The position numbers and the translations under genes are program-made. Below, piece by piece: positions 25,388-33,244 of a DNA stretch of 34,079 bases (the stretch's first letter is position 1; each line of letters starts with the position of its first letter). The notes under the pieces were generated by a model that saw only the letters and a list, made by a program, of their open reading frames with translations, had not been told where the DNA came from and did not search any database. This stretch comes from Rickettsiales bacterium (GTDB lineage: Bacteria > Pseudomonadota > Alphaproteobacteria > Rickettsiales > JABIRX01), in contig JABJMA010000070.1 of the NCBI GenBank assembly GCA_018659605.1, positions 1-34,079 on the forward strand. Direction: 5' to 3'.

Positions 25388-26674
25388 TTACTCACCATCT
25401 TCAAAAACAACTTTACCATTCATGATAGTCATGAAATTCTTTCCTTTTACCTTTCTGCCATGGAAAGGCGTATTATTAGATTTTGAACTAAATTTTTCTC
25501 TATCAATTATCCATTCATGATCAAAGTCAATCAAGGCTAAATCAGCATCTGCTCCCTTCGCAATAACTCCTTTGTTTAATTTAAGCACTTCTGAAGGCTT
25601 ATAAGTAAGCAAGGCTAATACATCTAATAAGTCCATACCTTCTTGATGTACCAACTCCATACTGACCGGCAACATTGTCTCTAAACCCACTATACCAAAA
25701 GGTGCTTTATCAACCGGTAGTTTTTTAGATGAAGCCTCATGGGGTGCATGATCAGTTGCAATAGCATCAACATAACCATCTTTAAGAGCCTGAATTAAAA
25801 ACTCTCGATCCTCATTAGATCGCAGTGGTGGATTCATTTTTGCATCTGCACCATGTTCTAGGATTGCTGCATCAGTTAAACTTATATGATGAGGCGATAC
25901 TTCACAGCTAATATTTAATCCTTCTTGCTTGGCCCGAATTATTAGCGCCATAGATTCTTTGGTTGAAACATGTAGTACATGATATCTTGAATCTGTCTCT
26001 CGTAATATTTCAATATCTCGCGCAACCATTGCTGATTCAGAGGAGTTAGAAATACCAGCCAAGCCTAATTGTTGTGATATCTCACCATCATTTATCGAAC
26101 CACCATTAGTCAAACCTAAATCTTCCGCATGCTGCGCAATAACCGTATCATATGTTTTTGCATATTCAAATGCTCTTCTCATCAAATAAGAATTAGCAAC
26201 CGGAAGGCCATCATCTGTAAATCCAACCGCACCTTTTTCTTTCATCATACCAATTTCTGCAATATCTTGACCTAGCATGCCCTTAGTTACAGCTCCATAA
26301 AAAAAGATGTTACATTTAGCCTGAGATTTTGCTTTTAAATTAATGTAATCGATTACCAGATCATTATCAATTACCGGATTAGTATTCGGCTGACAAACAA
26401 CCGAAGTAATACCACCTGCTACAGCTGACTTAGAGCCCGTAATTAGATCTTCTTTTTGTGTAACTCCCGGATCCCGAAAATGCACCTGAATATCAACAAG
26501 TCCTGGAATAAGATATTTGCCTTTGCAATCAATTTCTTCTGCATTTAATGCATTTTGAATATTAGGACCGAAATCAATGATTTTACCATTCTCGATTAGC
26601 ATATTGCCTAATTCTCGATATTTGGTTTTAGGGTCTAGGATGATTGCATTGGTAAGAAATAATGGCTGTGACAT
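25388..26674 (-). CDS. pyrC: Dihydroorotase
   Basis: This amidohydrolase cyclises carbamoyl-aspartate to dihydroorotate in pyrimidine synthesis. The 428-residue length and motif order fit the class I (PyrC/multifunctional-type) branch: LVDIQVHFRDPGVTQKEDL, CQPNTNPVID, AVGFTDDGLPV, AQHAEDLGL, HVSTKES, EVSPHHISLTD, KMNPPLRS, IATDHAPHE and APFGIVGLETMLP. The first metal motif reads QVH where the family consensus is HVH; the same substitution is, to my knowledge, common in one active-looking subgroup. It begins 1 bp after the recG stop, so the two are coupled. Confidence 0.95.
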   Translation of the reverse strand: MSQPLFLTNAIILDPKTKYRELGNMLIENGKIIDFGPNIQNALNAEEIDCKGKYLIPGLVDIQVHFRDPGVTQKEDLITGSKSAVAGGITSVVCQPNTNPVIDNDLVIDYINLKAKSQAKCNIFFYGAVTKGMLGQDIAEIGMMKEKGAVGFTDDGLPVANSYLMRRAFEYAKTYDTVIAQHAEDLGLTNGGSINDGEISQQLGLAGISNSSESAMVARDIEILRETDSRYHVLHVSTKESMALIIRAKQEGLNISCEVSPHHISLTDAAILEHGADAKMNPPLRSNEDREFLIQALKDGYVDAIATDHAPHEASSKKLPVDKAPFGIVGLETMLPVSMELVHQEGMDLLDVLALLTYKPSEVLKLNKGVIAKGADADLALIDFDHEWIIDREKFSSKSNNTPFHGRKVKGKNFMTIMNGKVVFEDGE

Positions 26675-26675
26675 A

Positions 26676-28766
26676 TTACGATATATTTTTAATAATTGCG
26701 GCTAAATCATAATCAAACATCTTAAGTAACAATTGTAGTCTATTACCACGACAACTAGCAAGATATGGATCTTTAGCAATTATATTTTTAGCATCTTTAT
26801 TTGCTATTTTCAACAAATCATAATGTTCTCGTAAATTTACAAAATGAAAATTCGGCAAACCGCTTTGCTTTATACCAACTAAATCACCTGCACCTCTAAT
26901 CTTTAGATCCTGTTCGGCTATATAAAAGCCATCATTTGAACCTCGCATAACATCAAGTCGGGCAAGCGATGTTTCATTCACTTTGTAACTCGTATAAAGA
27001 AGTACGCATTTAGACTGAAGTTCACTTCGGCCAACTCTACCACGTAACTGATGCAACTGCGCTAGGCCAAATCTTTCAGCCTGCTCAATGATAATTATGG
27101 TACTATCGTGAACATCAACACCAACTTCAATTACAGTTGTTGCAACTAATATTTTAGCACTACCTTCTTTAAATGTAGTAAAAGCTTTTTCCTTTTGAAC
27201 TGAATCCATCTTGCCATGAATCATCGCCACCTGCTCCTTACCAAAATATTTCTGGAATTCAACATAACGAGTTTCGACTGCTTTTAAATCTGACTTTTCT
27301 TGCTCTTCAACCAAAGGGCAAATCCAGTAAATTTTCTCACCATCTTCGATGGCCTTTTTTGCAGAGAGCAAGACACCCTCTATTTTCTTATCCGACATTA
27401 CCCGAGTTATTATTTCCTTACGACCTTTAGGTTTGGACTTTAAAAATGATAAATCCATATCGCCATAAAGACTAAGAGCTAAGCTACGTGGAATCGGCGT
27501 GGCTGACATTAATAACATATCTGTATTATAACCCTTCTCTGCCAATCTTGATCTTTGCGCCACACCAAACCTATGCTGCTCGTCGATTACAACAAGGGCC
27601 AAGTTTTTAAATTCAACTTTATCATAGAATAATGCATGAGTTCCAATAACAATATCTACCTCACCCTTGCGTAATTTGCTTTGCAGAATCTTCTTATTAT
27701 TCACACCCATATCACCTTTTAATAACTGAATCTTAACCGGTAGATCCCTGCATAAATCAGATAAGGTTTTAAAATGCTGCTCCGCTAAAATTGAAGTCGG
27801 CGCCATTAATGCTGCTTGATTACCACAAGATACCGAATATATCATAGCAGCAATTGCAATCATAGTTTTACCAGATCCCACATCCCCTTGTAGCATTCTG
27901 GTCATGCGCTTAAGTGATGACATATCAGATATCACTTCATCAATAGATCTTATTTGGCAGCTTGTTAATTCAAATGGTAATCTCTTATTATATTGCTGAA
28001 AAAGATCATTCTGTGGCATTGACGCCTTCCCAGTAAGGTTCTTATTGTTAAGCCGCATTAATCCCACTGATAACTGACTAGCTAAACACTCATCATAAGC
28101 CAACCTTGCCAAACAGTTTGGCCTTTGCTCAATTTCTTCATCATTCTCCGGCAGATGAATCATGCGTAAAGATTCAACAAAACCTAAAAAGCCATATTTC
28201 TCTTTTAAACTCTCATCATGCCAATCTTCTATCTCAGCAAGATTCTTAAGATTATGATGTACAAGTTTATTAATTTCTTGATTTGTAATACCTGCTGTTA
28301 ATGGATAAACTGGTTCATTCTTAATTTTATAATATTCATGCACTCTAATCATATAATCTGGGTTTGTTATTTGATAACCAGATTTATAAAACCCCAATTT
28401 TCCTGATATTATTCTATCTTCATCAGATGGTAGCATTTTCTGTAATAAAGGTAATGGGAAATTAAAAAATACTAAATCTAGATTATGCCCACCAACCATT
28501 GCTTTGACCCTATGTGGAAGACCTTTTCGGTAGGCTTTTACATATTTATAAGGTCTAAGACGAATAGCAACATAGCTTGCTACATGCTCCTTATCAATAC
28601 GCTCTAATAATTCACGTGATAAAAAATAATTAGGTATATGAAATAATAATTTTAAGATTGTATCACCACCAATCAAAGAATATAAGCTATCCTGATTAAT
28701 CTTGCGATAATTACCTAAGGAAAGTGTCGTAAAAATATGTGACTGAACCTGTAAAATAGCTTTCAT
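26676..28766 (-). CDS. recG: ATP-dependent DNA helicase RecG
   Basis: This branch-migrating helicase remodels stalled replication forks and Holliday junctions. The product has about 696 residues with an N-terminal wedge domain, then helicase motifs: Walker A in LQGDVGSGKTMIAI, motif II DEQHRFGVAQR, LLMSATPIPRSL, VATTVIEVGVDVHDSTI, and the late LRGRVGRSELQS. I chose ATG 28766; the frame could also open at TTG two codons earlier. pyrC follows at once. The 3' part ends with the short RecG-specific tail. Confidence 0.97.
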   Translation of the reverse strand: MKAILQVQSHIFTTLSLGNYRKINQDSLYSLIGGDTILKLLFHIPNYFLSRELLERIDKEHVASYVAIRLRPYKYVKAYRKGLPHRVKAMVGGHNLDLVFFNFPLPLLQKMLPSDEDRIISGKLGFYKSGYQITNPDYMIRVHEYYKIKNEPVYPLTAGITNQEINKLVHHNLKNLAEIEDWHDESLKEKYGFLGFVESLRMIHLPENDEEIEQRPNCLARLAYDECLASQLSVGLMRLNNKNLTGKASMPQNDLFQQYNKRLPFELTSCQIRSIDEVISDMSSLKRMTRMLQGDVGSGKTMIAIAAMIYSVSCGNQAALMAPTSILAEQHFKTLSDLCRDLPVKIQLLKGDMGVNNKKILQSKLRKGEVDIVIGTHALFYDKVEFKNLALVVIDEQHRFGVAQRSRLAEKGYNTDMLLMSATPIPRSLALSLYGDMDLSFLKSKPKGRKEIITRVMSDKKIEGVLLSAKKAIEDGEKIYWICPLVEEQEKSDLKAVETRYVEFQKYFGKEQVAMIHGKMDSVQKEKAFTTFKEGSAKILVATTVIEVGVDVHDSTIIIIEQAERFGLAQLHQLRGRVGRSELQSKCVLLYTSYKVNETSLARLDVMRGSNDGFYIAEQDLKIRGAGDLVGIKQSGLPNFHFVNLREHYDLLKIANKDAKNIIAKDPYLASCRGNRLQLLLKMFDYDLAAIIKNIS

Positions 28767-28863
28767 AATCAATTAGGTCAAAATCAGTAAGATTATATTC
28801 TATACAACATTATACAATGTTTTTATCAGTAGCTATATAATTAGGCACATAAGAAAAATTATA

Positions 28864-28887
28864 TTATGATTATAGCTATAATCATAA
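28864..28887. repeat. 24-bp perfect palindrome upstream of recG
   Basis: The 24 bases are identical to their reverse complement: half-site TTATGATTATAG mirrored by CTATAATCATAA. Each strand contains TATAAT. It lies between the 3' end of rpsT and the recG start, about 98 bp upstream of the latter. It could be a dimeric repressor operator over the recG promoter, or a cruciform. Weaker inverted repeats flank it: AACATT/AATGTT at 28806-28821 and TTAGATC/GATCTAA at 28917-28943, the latter possibly an rpsT 3' stem. Confidence 0.7.
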
Positions 28888-28954
28888 AGAATTGGAATCC
28901 TAAAAATAGAAGAGTGTTAGATCCAGCGATAGCATAGATCTAAATTAATATGAT

Positions 28955-29224
28955 TTAAGCAGCAAAAGCTTTTTTAATTATTGCAGATAATCTTGAAATC
29001 TGCCTTGAAGCAGTTCCTTTTTTAGTTACACCTTTTGTAACACCTTTTCTCATTTCAGATTCTACAACACGAAATTCAGAATAGGCTTTTTCTTTATTTT
29101 TTTCCGCAATAAGCTTATGCAATGATTTAACAGCAGTTCTAATCTTAGATCTACGGTTTCTATTAACCTCAGTTTTCCTTTCAGTTTGCTTAACTCTTTT
29201 TATTGCTGACTTATGATTTGGCAT
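28955..29224 (-). CDS. rpsT: 30S ribosomal protein S20
   Basis: This 89-residue, strongly basic protein binds 16S rRNA. It shows MPNHKSAIKRVKQTERKTEVN at the start, NRRSKIRTAVKSLHKLI, and a C-terminal KGTASRQISRLSAIIKKAF, the standard S20 pattern. It is transcribed alone, divergent from ispDF, with its own promoter in the 70-bp spacer. Confidence 0.98.
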   Translation of the reverse strand: MPNHKSAIKRVKQTERKTEVNRNRRSKIRTAVKSLHKLIAEKNKEKAYSEFRVVESEMRKGVTKGVTKKGTASRQISRLSAIIKKAFAA

Positions 29225-29253
29225 ATTAATTACTTTACAAAAATAGACCGATA

Positions 29254-29283
29254 ACTATATATCCATATAGCCTAATTCGTCAA
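29254..29283 (-). promoter_or_regulatory. Candidate promoter of rpsT
   Basis: On the minus strand TTGACG (29283-29278) matches five of six -35 consensus bases. A TATAGT (29259-29254) lies 18 bp downstream, or TATATA (29261-29256) at 16 bp. It precedes the rpsT ATG at 29224 by about 30 bp. A strong promoter is expected for a ribosomal protein gene. Confidence 0.6.
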
Positions 29284-29294
29284 GCAATAAATTT

Positions 29295-30452
29295 ATGGTC
29301 GCAGCAATTCTCCTAGCAGCAGGACATTCATCTAGATTTCAACATAGCAATCCTAAGTTATTCGTGAAATTTGGTAGTAAAACATTAATTGAGATTATCA
29401 TTGATAAATTCCTCGATATTAAAGCCATTGATCAGATAACCCTAGTCAATAATAACAGCAAATATTTTGATGATATTAAAGTAAAATATAAAGACAAATT
29501 ACTCTTCATTAAAGGAGGCGAAGAAAGGCAAGACTCTGTAAGAATGGCACTAAATACCATTGATGAGACTAAATATAGTAAAATATTAATACATGATGCA
29601 GCGCGCTATAATTGCTCAAAAGAATTAATTTTATCCGTACTTCAACAGCTTGATAATCACCAAGCCGTAATACCAATCCTACCAATGATCGATACGGTTA
29701 AAATTCTTGATACTCACAAAAAGCTTATTAACTCAACTCTTGATCGCTCAAAGCTTGGCCTAGCACAAACACCTCAGGGATTTAATCTGAAATTAATTAA
29801 AGATTTGCACAATAATGACAAATTTAATATTGCAACTGATGATGCAAGTTTATGTGAAGAAAATGGCATAGATGTAACTTATATCAAAGGAGAAAAAAGT
29901 AACTTTAAAATAACTGAAATTGAAGATTACAATATAGCTTTAAAAGCATTACCATCACCCAAATATATCCATACTAATGGATATGATTTACATAGATTTG
30001 AAACAGAGGAACAGAAATGCCATATTAAACTAGGCGGCATTGACATAGCCCATAACCGCAAGCTCATAGCGCATTCTGATGGGGATGTTTTACTTCATAG
30101 TATTACAGATGCAGTCCTAGGCTTGACAGCAAGTTCAGATATTGGAGAATTATTTCCAGATGATAAAAAAGAGAATGAGAATCGTAATTCCATTGATTTT
30201 ATTAATAAGGCAATTGAGATTGCTCAAAATAACAAAATCATAATCAGCCACATAGATATAACAATTATTCTTGAAGCACCAAAGCTATCTCCTTATAAGG
30301 ATAAAATTAGAAACAATATTGCTAAGATCTTTCATCTTAATAATAACCAAGTAAATATCAAAGCAACAACCAATGAAAAGATTGGTGATATCGGAAATGG
30401 GGACGCTATTGCGGTATTAACAACAATAACTGGAGAACAATATGAATATTAA
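29295..30452 (+). CDS. ispDF: Bifunctional IspD/IspF isoprenoid enzyme
   Basis: This fusion carries two steps of the MEP pathway: MEP cytidylyltransferase (IspD) and MECDP synthase (IspF). Residues 1-215 are IspD (VAAILLAAGHSSRF, NPKLF, IHDAAR, AQTPQGF, TDDASLCEENG). IspF begins near residue 225 (NGYDLHRFE; LIAHSDGDVLLHSITDAVLG; SSDIGELFPDD; KATTNEKIGDIGNGDAIAV). Several IspD motifs are slightly off consensus (PKL for PKQ, DAARY for DAARP), but the catalytic Arg, Lys and Asp positions are kept. The fusion is common in alphaproteobacteria. The last 11 bp overlap pgpA. Confidence 0.96.
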   Translation: MVAAILLAAGHSSRFQHSNPKLFVKFGSKTLIEIIIDKFLDIKAIDQITLVNNNSKYFDDIKVKYKDKLLFIKGGEERQDSVRMALNTIDETKYSKILIHDAARYNCSKELILSVLQQLDNHQAVIPILPMIDTVKILDTHKKLINSTLDRSKLGLAQTPQGFNLKLIKDLHNNDKFNIATDDASLCEENGIDVTYIKGEKSNFKITEIEDYNIALKALPSPKYIHTNGYDLHRFETEEQKCHIKLGGIDIAHNRKLIAHSDGDVLLHSITDAVLGLTASSDIGELFPDDKKENENRNSIDFINKAIEIAQNNKIIISHIDITIILEAPKLSPYKDKIRNNIAKIFHLNNNQVNIKATTNEKIGDIGNGDAIAVLTTITGEQYEY

Positions 30453-30993
30453 AAAAGACATAGAATCAGAAATAACATATCAACCAATTAAAAAACTAGG
30501 TATTACAAATCTTACAGCTACAGTTTTAGGAATTGGTTATATTAAATATGCCCCAGGAACATTTGGATCTTTGGTTGGATTACTTGATTTTTCGGTTTCT
30601 ATTTATTTTCTACATACCTTAAACTTTTTCTATATTCCTTTTATCATTTTAACCAGTTACTATTTTATCAATAGTTATTGTAATATTACCAAAAAGCATG
30701 ATCCTAAAGAAGTTGTATTAGATGAGTATGCTGGCCAATATCTTGCTTGTTTTTTAGCATATTTCTTACTTGATATTTTTAATAGTGGAGCAGTAAAATT
30801 ATATGATAATTATATAATTAATGTTTACGTAATTGGCTTAAGCTTTATTTTCTTCCGCTTTTTTGATATAACAAAATTAAGTTTGGTTGGATATTATGAT
30901 CGTAAGAGTGATAGCTTTAGCGTATTAATGGATGATTTAGTAGCAGGTGTTTTTGCCGGTATATTAACAGCATTGATTTTTGCATTAATTTAA
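30442..30993 (+). CDS. pgpA: Phosphatidylglycerophosphatase A
   Basis: This membrane enzyme dephosphorylates phosphatidylglycerophosphate to phosphatidylglycerol. The 183-residue protein shows YIKYAPGTFGSLVGL, VVLDEYAGQYLACF, FFRFFDITKLSLVGYYD and SVLMDDLVAGVFAGI, the family's acidic active-site motifs, with four or so hydrophobic segments. The ATG at 30442 overlaps the ispDF end by 11 bp, so translation is coupled. Its stop is 8 bp from the stop of convergent mutM. Confidence 0.95.
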   Translation: MNIKKDIESEITYQPIKKLGITNLTATVLGIGYIKYAPGTFGSLVGLLDFSVSIYFLHTLNFFYIPFIILTSYYFINSYCNITKKHDPKEVVLDEYAGQYLACFLAYFLLDIFNSGAVKLYDNYIINVYVIGLSFIFFRFFDITKLSLVGYYDRKSDSFSVLMDDLVAGVFAGILTALIFALI

Positions 30994-31001
30994 ATATAAT
31001 C

Positions 31002-31829
31002 TTACTTAATTTTTTGACAATTTGGACAGAAAAAACTTGAGCGATTATTCTGAATAATTCGCTCGATTTTATTTGAACAAATTTTACAATTTTCATCTTC
31101 TTTTCCATAAACATAAAATTCATGCTGAAAATAGGCTGAACTTCCATCTACCTGCTTATAGTCACGAATTGAAGACCCACCTTTTTCAATAGCAATTAAC
31201 AAAATTTTTTTGATATTTTTTACTAAAATTTTACAATTTTTTTTCGTTAATTTATTAGCTAATTTTTGGGGATGAATATTACTTTTAAACAAGCTTTCTA
31301 AAGCATAAATATTACCAATACCCACAACATTATTTTGATTCATAATTAATGACTTGATATTGGTTCTACTTATCTTTGAAATTGAAAATAAATAATCTGC
31401 ATTAAAATTTTCATCTAATGCTTCAACTCCAAGATCTTTAAAATATTTACTATTATTTAAATCATTTTTGCTGACAACATCAAACATACCGAATCTTCTT
31501 GGGTCATTAAAAATAAACTCAGAATCATTAACGCATTTTACCGTAATATGATCATGTTTATTTGGTAAGAAACTTGCATTATTTATTAGTAATTTTCCTG
31601 ACATGCCAAGATGCAAAATCAAAACATTTTGATTAGTAAAAAAGATTTGAATATATTTTGCCCTTCTAATTACTGCCGTAATTTTACTATCTAATACTTT
31701 ATCAAAGCGTGATTTTGGTGTATTATAACGTAAATTCTTATCAGAGAACTTCACTGAGATAAATTTCTGCCCAATTAGTTTTGGTCTTATTTGATTAGTA
31801 ACTGTTTCTACTTCAGGCAATTCCGGCAT
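31002..31829 (-). CDS. mutM: Formamidopyrimidine-DNA glycosylase
   Basis: This base-excision repair glycosylase/AP lyase removes 8-oxoguanine and formamidopyrimidines. The 275-residue protein starts MPELPEVETV, with the catalytic Pro2 and Glu3. The conserved lysine lies in RRAKYIQIFF; the fold motifs LHLGMSGKL, FNDPRRFGMF and GIGNIYALESLF are present. The C-terminal zinc finger has CKIC and CPNCQ, with RSSFF between. It is convergent with pgpA. Confidence 0.97.
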   Translation of the reverse strand: MPELPEVETVTNQIRPKLIGQKFISVKFSDKNLRYNTPKSRFDKVLDSKITAVIRRAKYIQIFFTNQNVLILHLGMSGKLLINNASFLPNKHDHITVKCVNDSEFIFNDPRRFGMFDVVSKNDLNNSKYFKDLGVEALDENFNADYLFSISKISRTNIKSLIMNQNNVVGIGNIYALESLFKSNIHPQKLANKLTKKNCKILVKNIKKILLIAIEKGGSSIRDYKQVDGSSAYFQHEFYVYGKEDENCKICSNKIERIIQNNRSSFFCPNCQKIK

Positions 31830-31969
31830 TTGAATTTTTTGTAAGATTTATAAGAAAATAACAATGATAATTCATCAGGCAATAGTAAGTTTAATTCCAG
31901 CTAAGTGATGACAGGTTAGATTCCTGTTATATCTTAGATCTTCTGCATTGTTAATATTGGGTAGCAAAG

Positions 31970-32944
31970 TTATTTAAACTCTTGCTGAAACATTAACTGA
32001 TCTGCTTTAACTTCAATGATTGTAAAGGCAAATGTTGTACGTTTATTAATCTCATCATTAACAATTTTATTATATAAGATTTCTAACTTCTCAAAACGCG
32101 GCTTATATGACTTGCCTCCTATTTCGGAAAGAATTTTAATTAATAACCTAAGCGCTATTTCACTATGAAGTTTTTTGAACTCCACTAATTCTATAATTAT
32201 GATTTTATCCTGTTGCCATATTAACTTTTGATAAGCAGTATTTACTTGCGCAGAAAGATAAGATTTAACACGGCTAAAGTGGCTTGAGGTTTGATAAATA
32301 CGTTGTTTAATCAAATCATCATCAAGATTTGCTAGTAGGTTTCTAATTTTATTACGTTTAAATTTCGTATCTTGATTACTTGGATCCTCAAACCATTTTA
32401 TATTTTGTACTTCTAGATATGACTTTAATTCTGCTTTTCTCACTGCAATTAAAGGTCGCATAAAATTTACCTTTTGTTTTGAGAAATAACTATCCATTAG
32501 GCTTAGCCCATCAATACCACTTCCTCTTTCTAACCTAATTAAGAAATTCTCTATTTGATCATCATAATGATGACCTAATAAAACAAGATCAATATTATGC
32601 TCTTTAGCATAATTAATTATTAGTTTATATCTAGCCTCTCTTGCTTGCGCTTCTATATTTGATGTAATTTCATTATCTTTTTGCCATATATCTATTTCAT
32701 GATGGATTTGATGGCTTAGTAATAATTGATTCAATTCCTTAGCTTGATTTCTTGAATTATCTCTTAATCCATGCTCAACAGTCAGGCTCATCAATTTTAT
32801 ATCATGAGTTTTAGCATATTCATTAGCTAAGAAGCATAATGCTAATGAATCAATACCACCTGAAACAGCAACTAATATTTTTGTAAATGGTAGCTTTAAC
32901 TTTACCTGATTTAACTCTTTGTAAAATTTTTCTATTAATTGCAT
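31970..32944 (-). CDS. tilS: tRNA(Ile)-lysidine synthetase
   Basis: This ATP-dependent enzyme converts cytidine 34 of the AUA-reading tRNA-Ile to lysidine. The 324-residue product has the P-loop ILVAVSGGIDSLAL near residue 30, then TVEHGLRDNSRNQA, LLGHHYDDQIENFLIRLERGSGIDGL, RPLIAVRKAEL and WFEDPSNQDTKFKRNKIRN, all diagnostic. It is shorter than the E. coli enzyme at the C-terminus, as in many alphaproteobacteria. It lies alone; the 140-bp spacer toward mutM has only a weak ACAGG/CCTGT hairpin. Confidence 0.95.
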   Translation of the reverse strand: MQLIEKFYKELNQVKLKLPFTKILVAVSGGIDSLALCFLANEYAKTHDIKLMSLTVEHGLRDNSRNQAKELNQLLLSHQIHHEIDIWQKDNEITSNIEAQAREARYKLIINYAKEHNIDLVLLGHHYDDQIENFLIRLERGSGIDGLSLMDSYFSKQKVNFMRPLIAVRKAELKSYLEVQNIKWFEDPSNQDTKFKRNKIRNLLANLDDDLIKQRIYQTSSHFSRVKSYLSAQVNTAYQKLIWQQDKIIIIELVEFKKLHSEIALRLLIKILSEIGGKSYKPRFEKLEILYNKIVNDEINKRTTFAFTIIEVKADQLMFQQEFK

Positions 32945-33146
32945 TTTTAATTATGTTGATAATCACATATCATATATTCCTAATTAGCATAAACAGCAAT
33001 TACTATAATAATTGTTAATATTTTGATTTTGATTTTAAGTAATTTTAGTTAAAAAAGTTCCAATAATATTTTAGGCTAGTTTTTTTAATATATGATTAGT
33101 CTCTTGAGATTACACAGATAGCTTATCTATAAAACTATAATATGCA

Positions 33147-33228
33147 TTATGTCAAATAAAGCGGTTCAGCCATTCAGCGGCTTAACGGCTCAGTACATAA
33201 TCAGCAATCATTTTGCAAAATGACATAA
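33147..33228. repeat. Inverted repeats and palindrome downstream of the ankyrin-like gene
   Basis: TTATGTCA (33147-33154) is mirrored by TGACATAA (33221-33228). Inside, CATTTTGCAAAATG (33209-33222) is a perfect 14-bp palindrome, and a GC-richer patch (GCGGTTCAGCC, CAGCGGCTTAACGGCTCAG) has short repeats. The 300-bp spacer 32945-33244 is otherwise very AT-rich and I see no gene in it. The structure could end the leftward ankyrin-like transcript, but there is no clear T-tract. Confidence 0.45.
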
Positions 33229-33244
33229 ATATTATGCTGTATAA

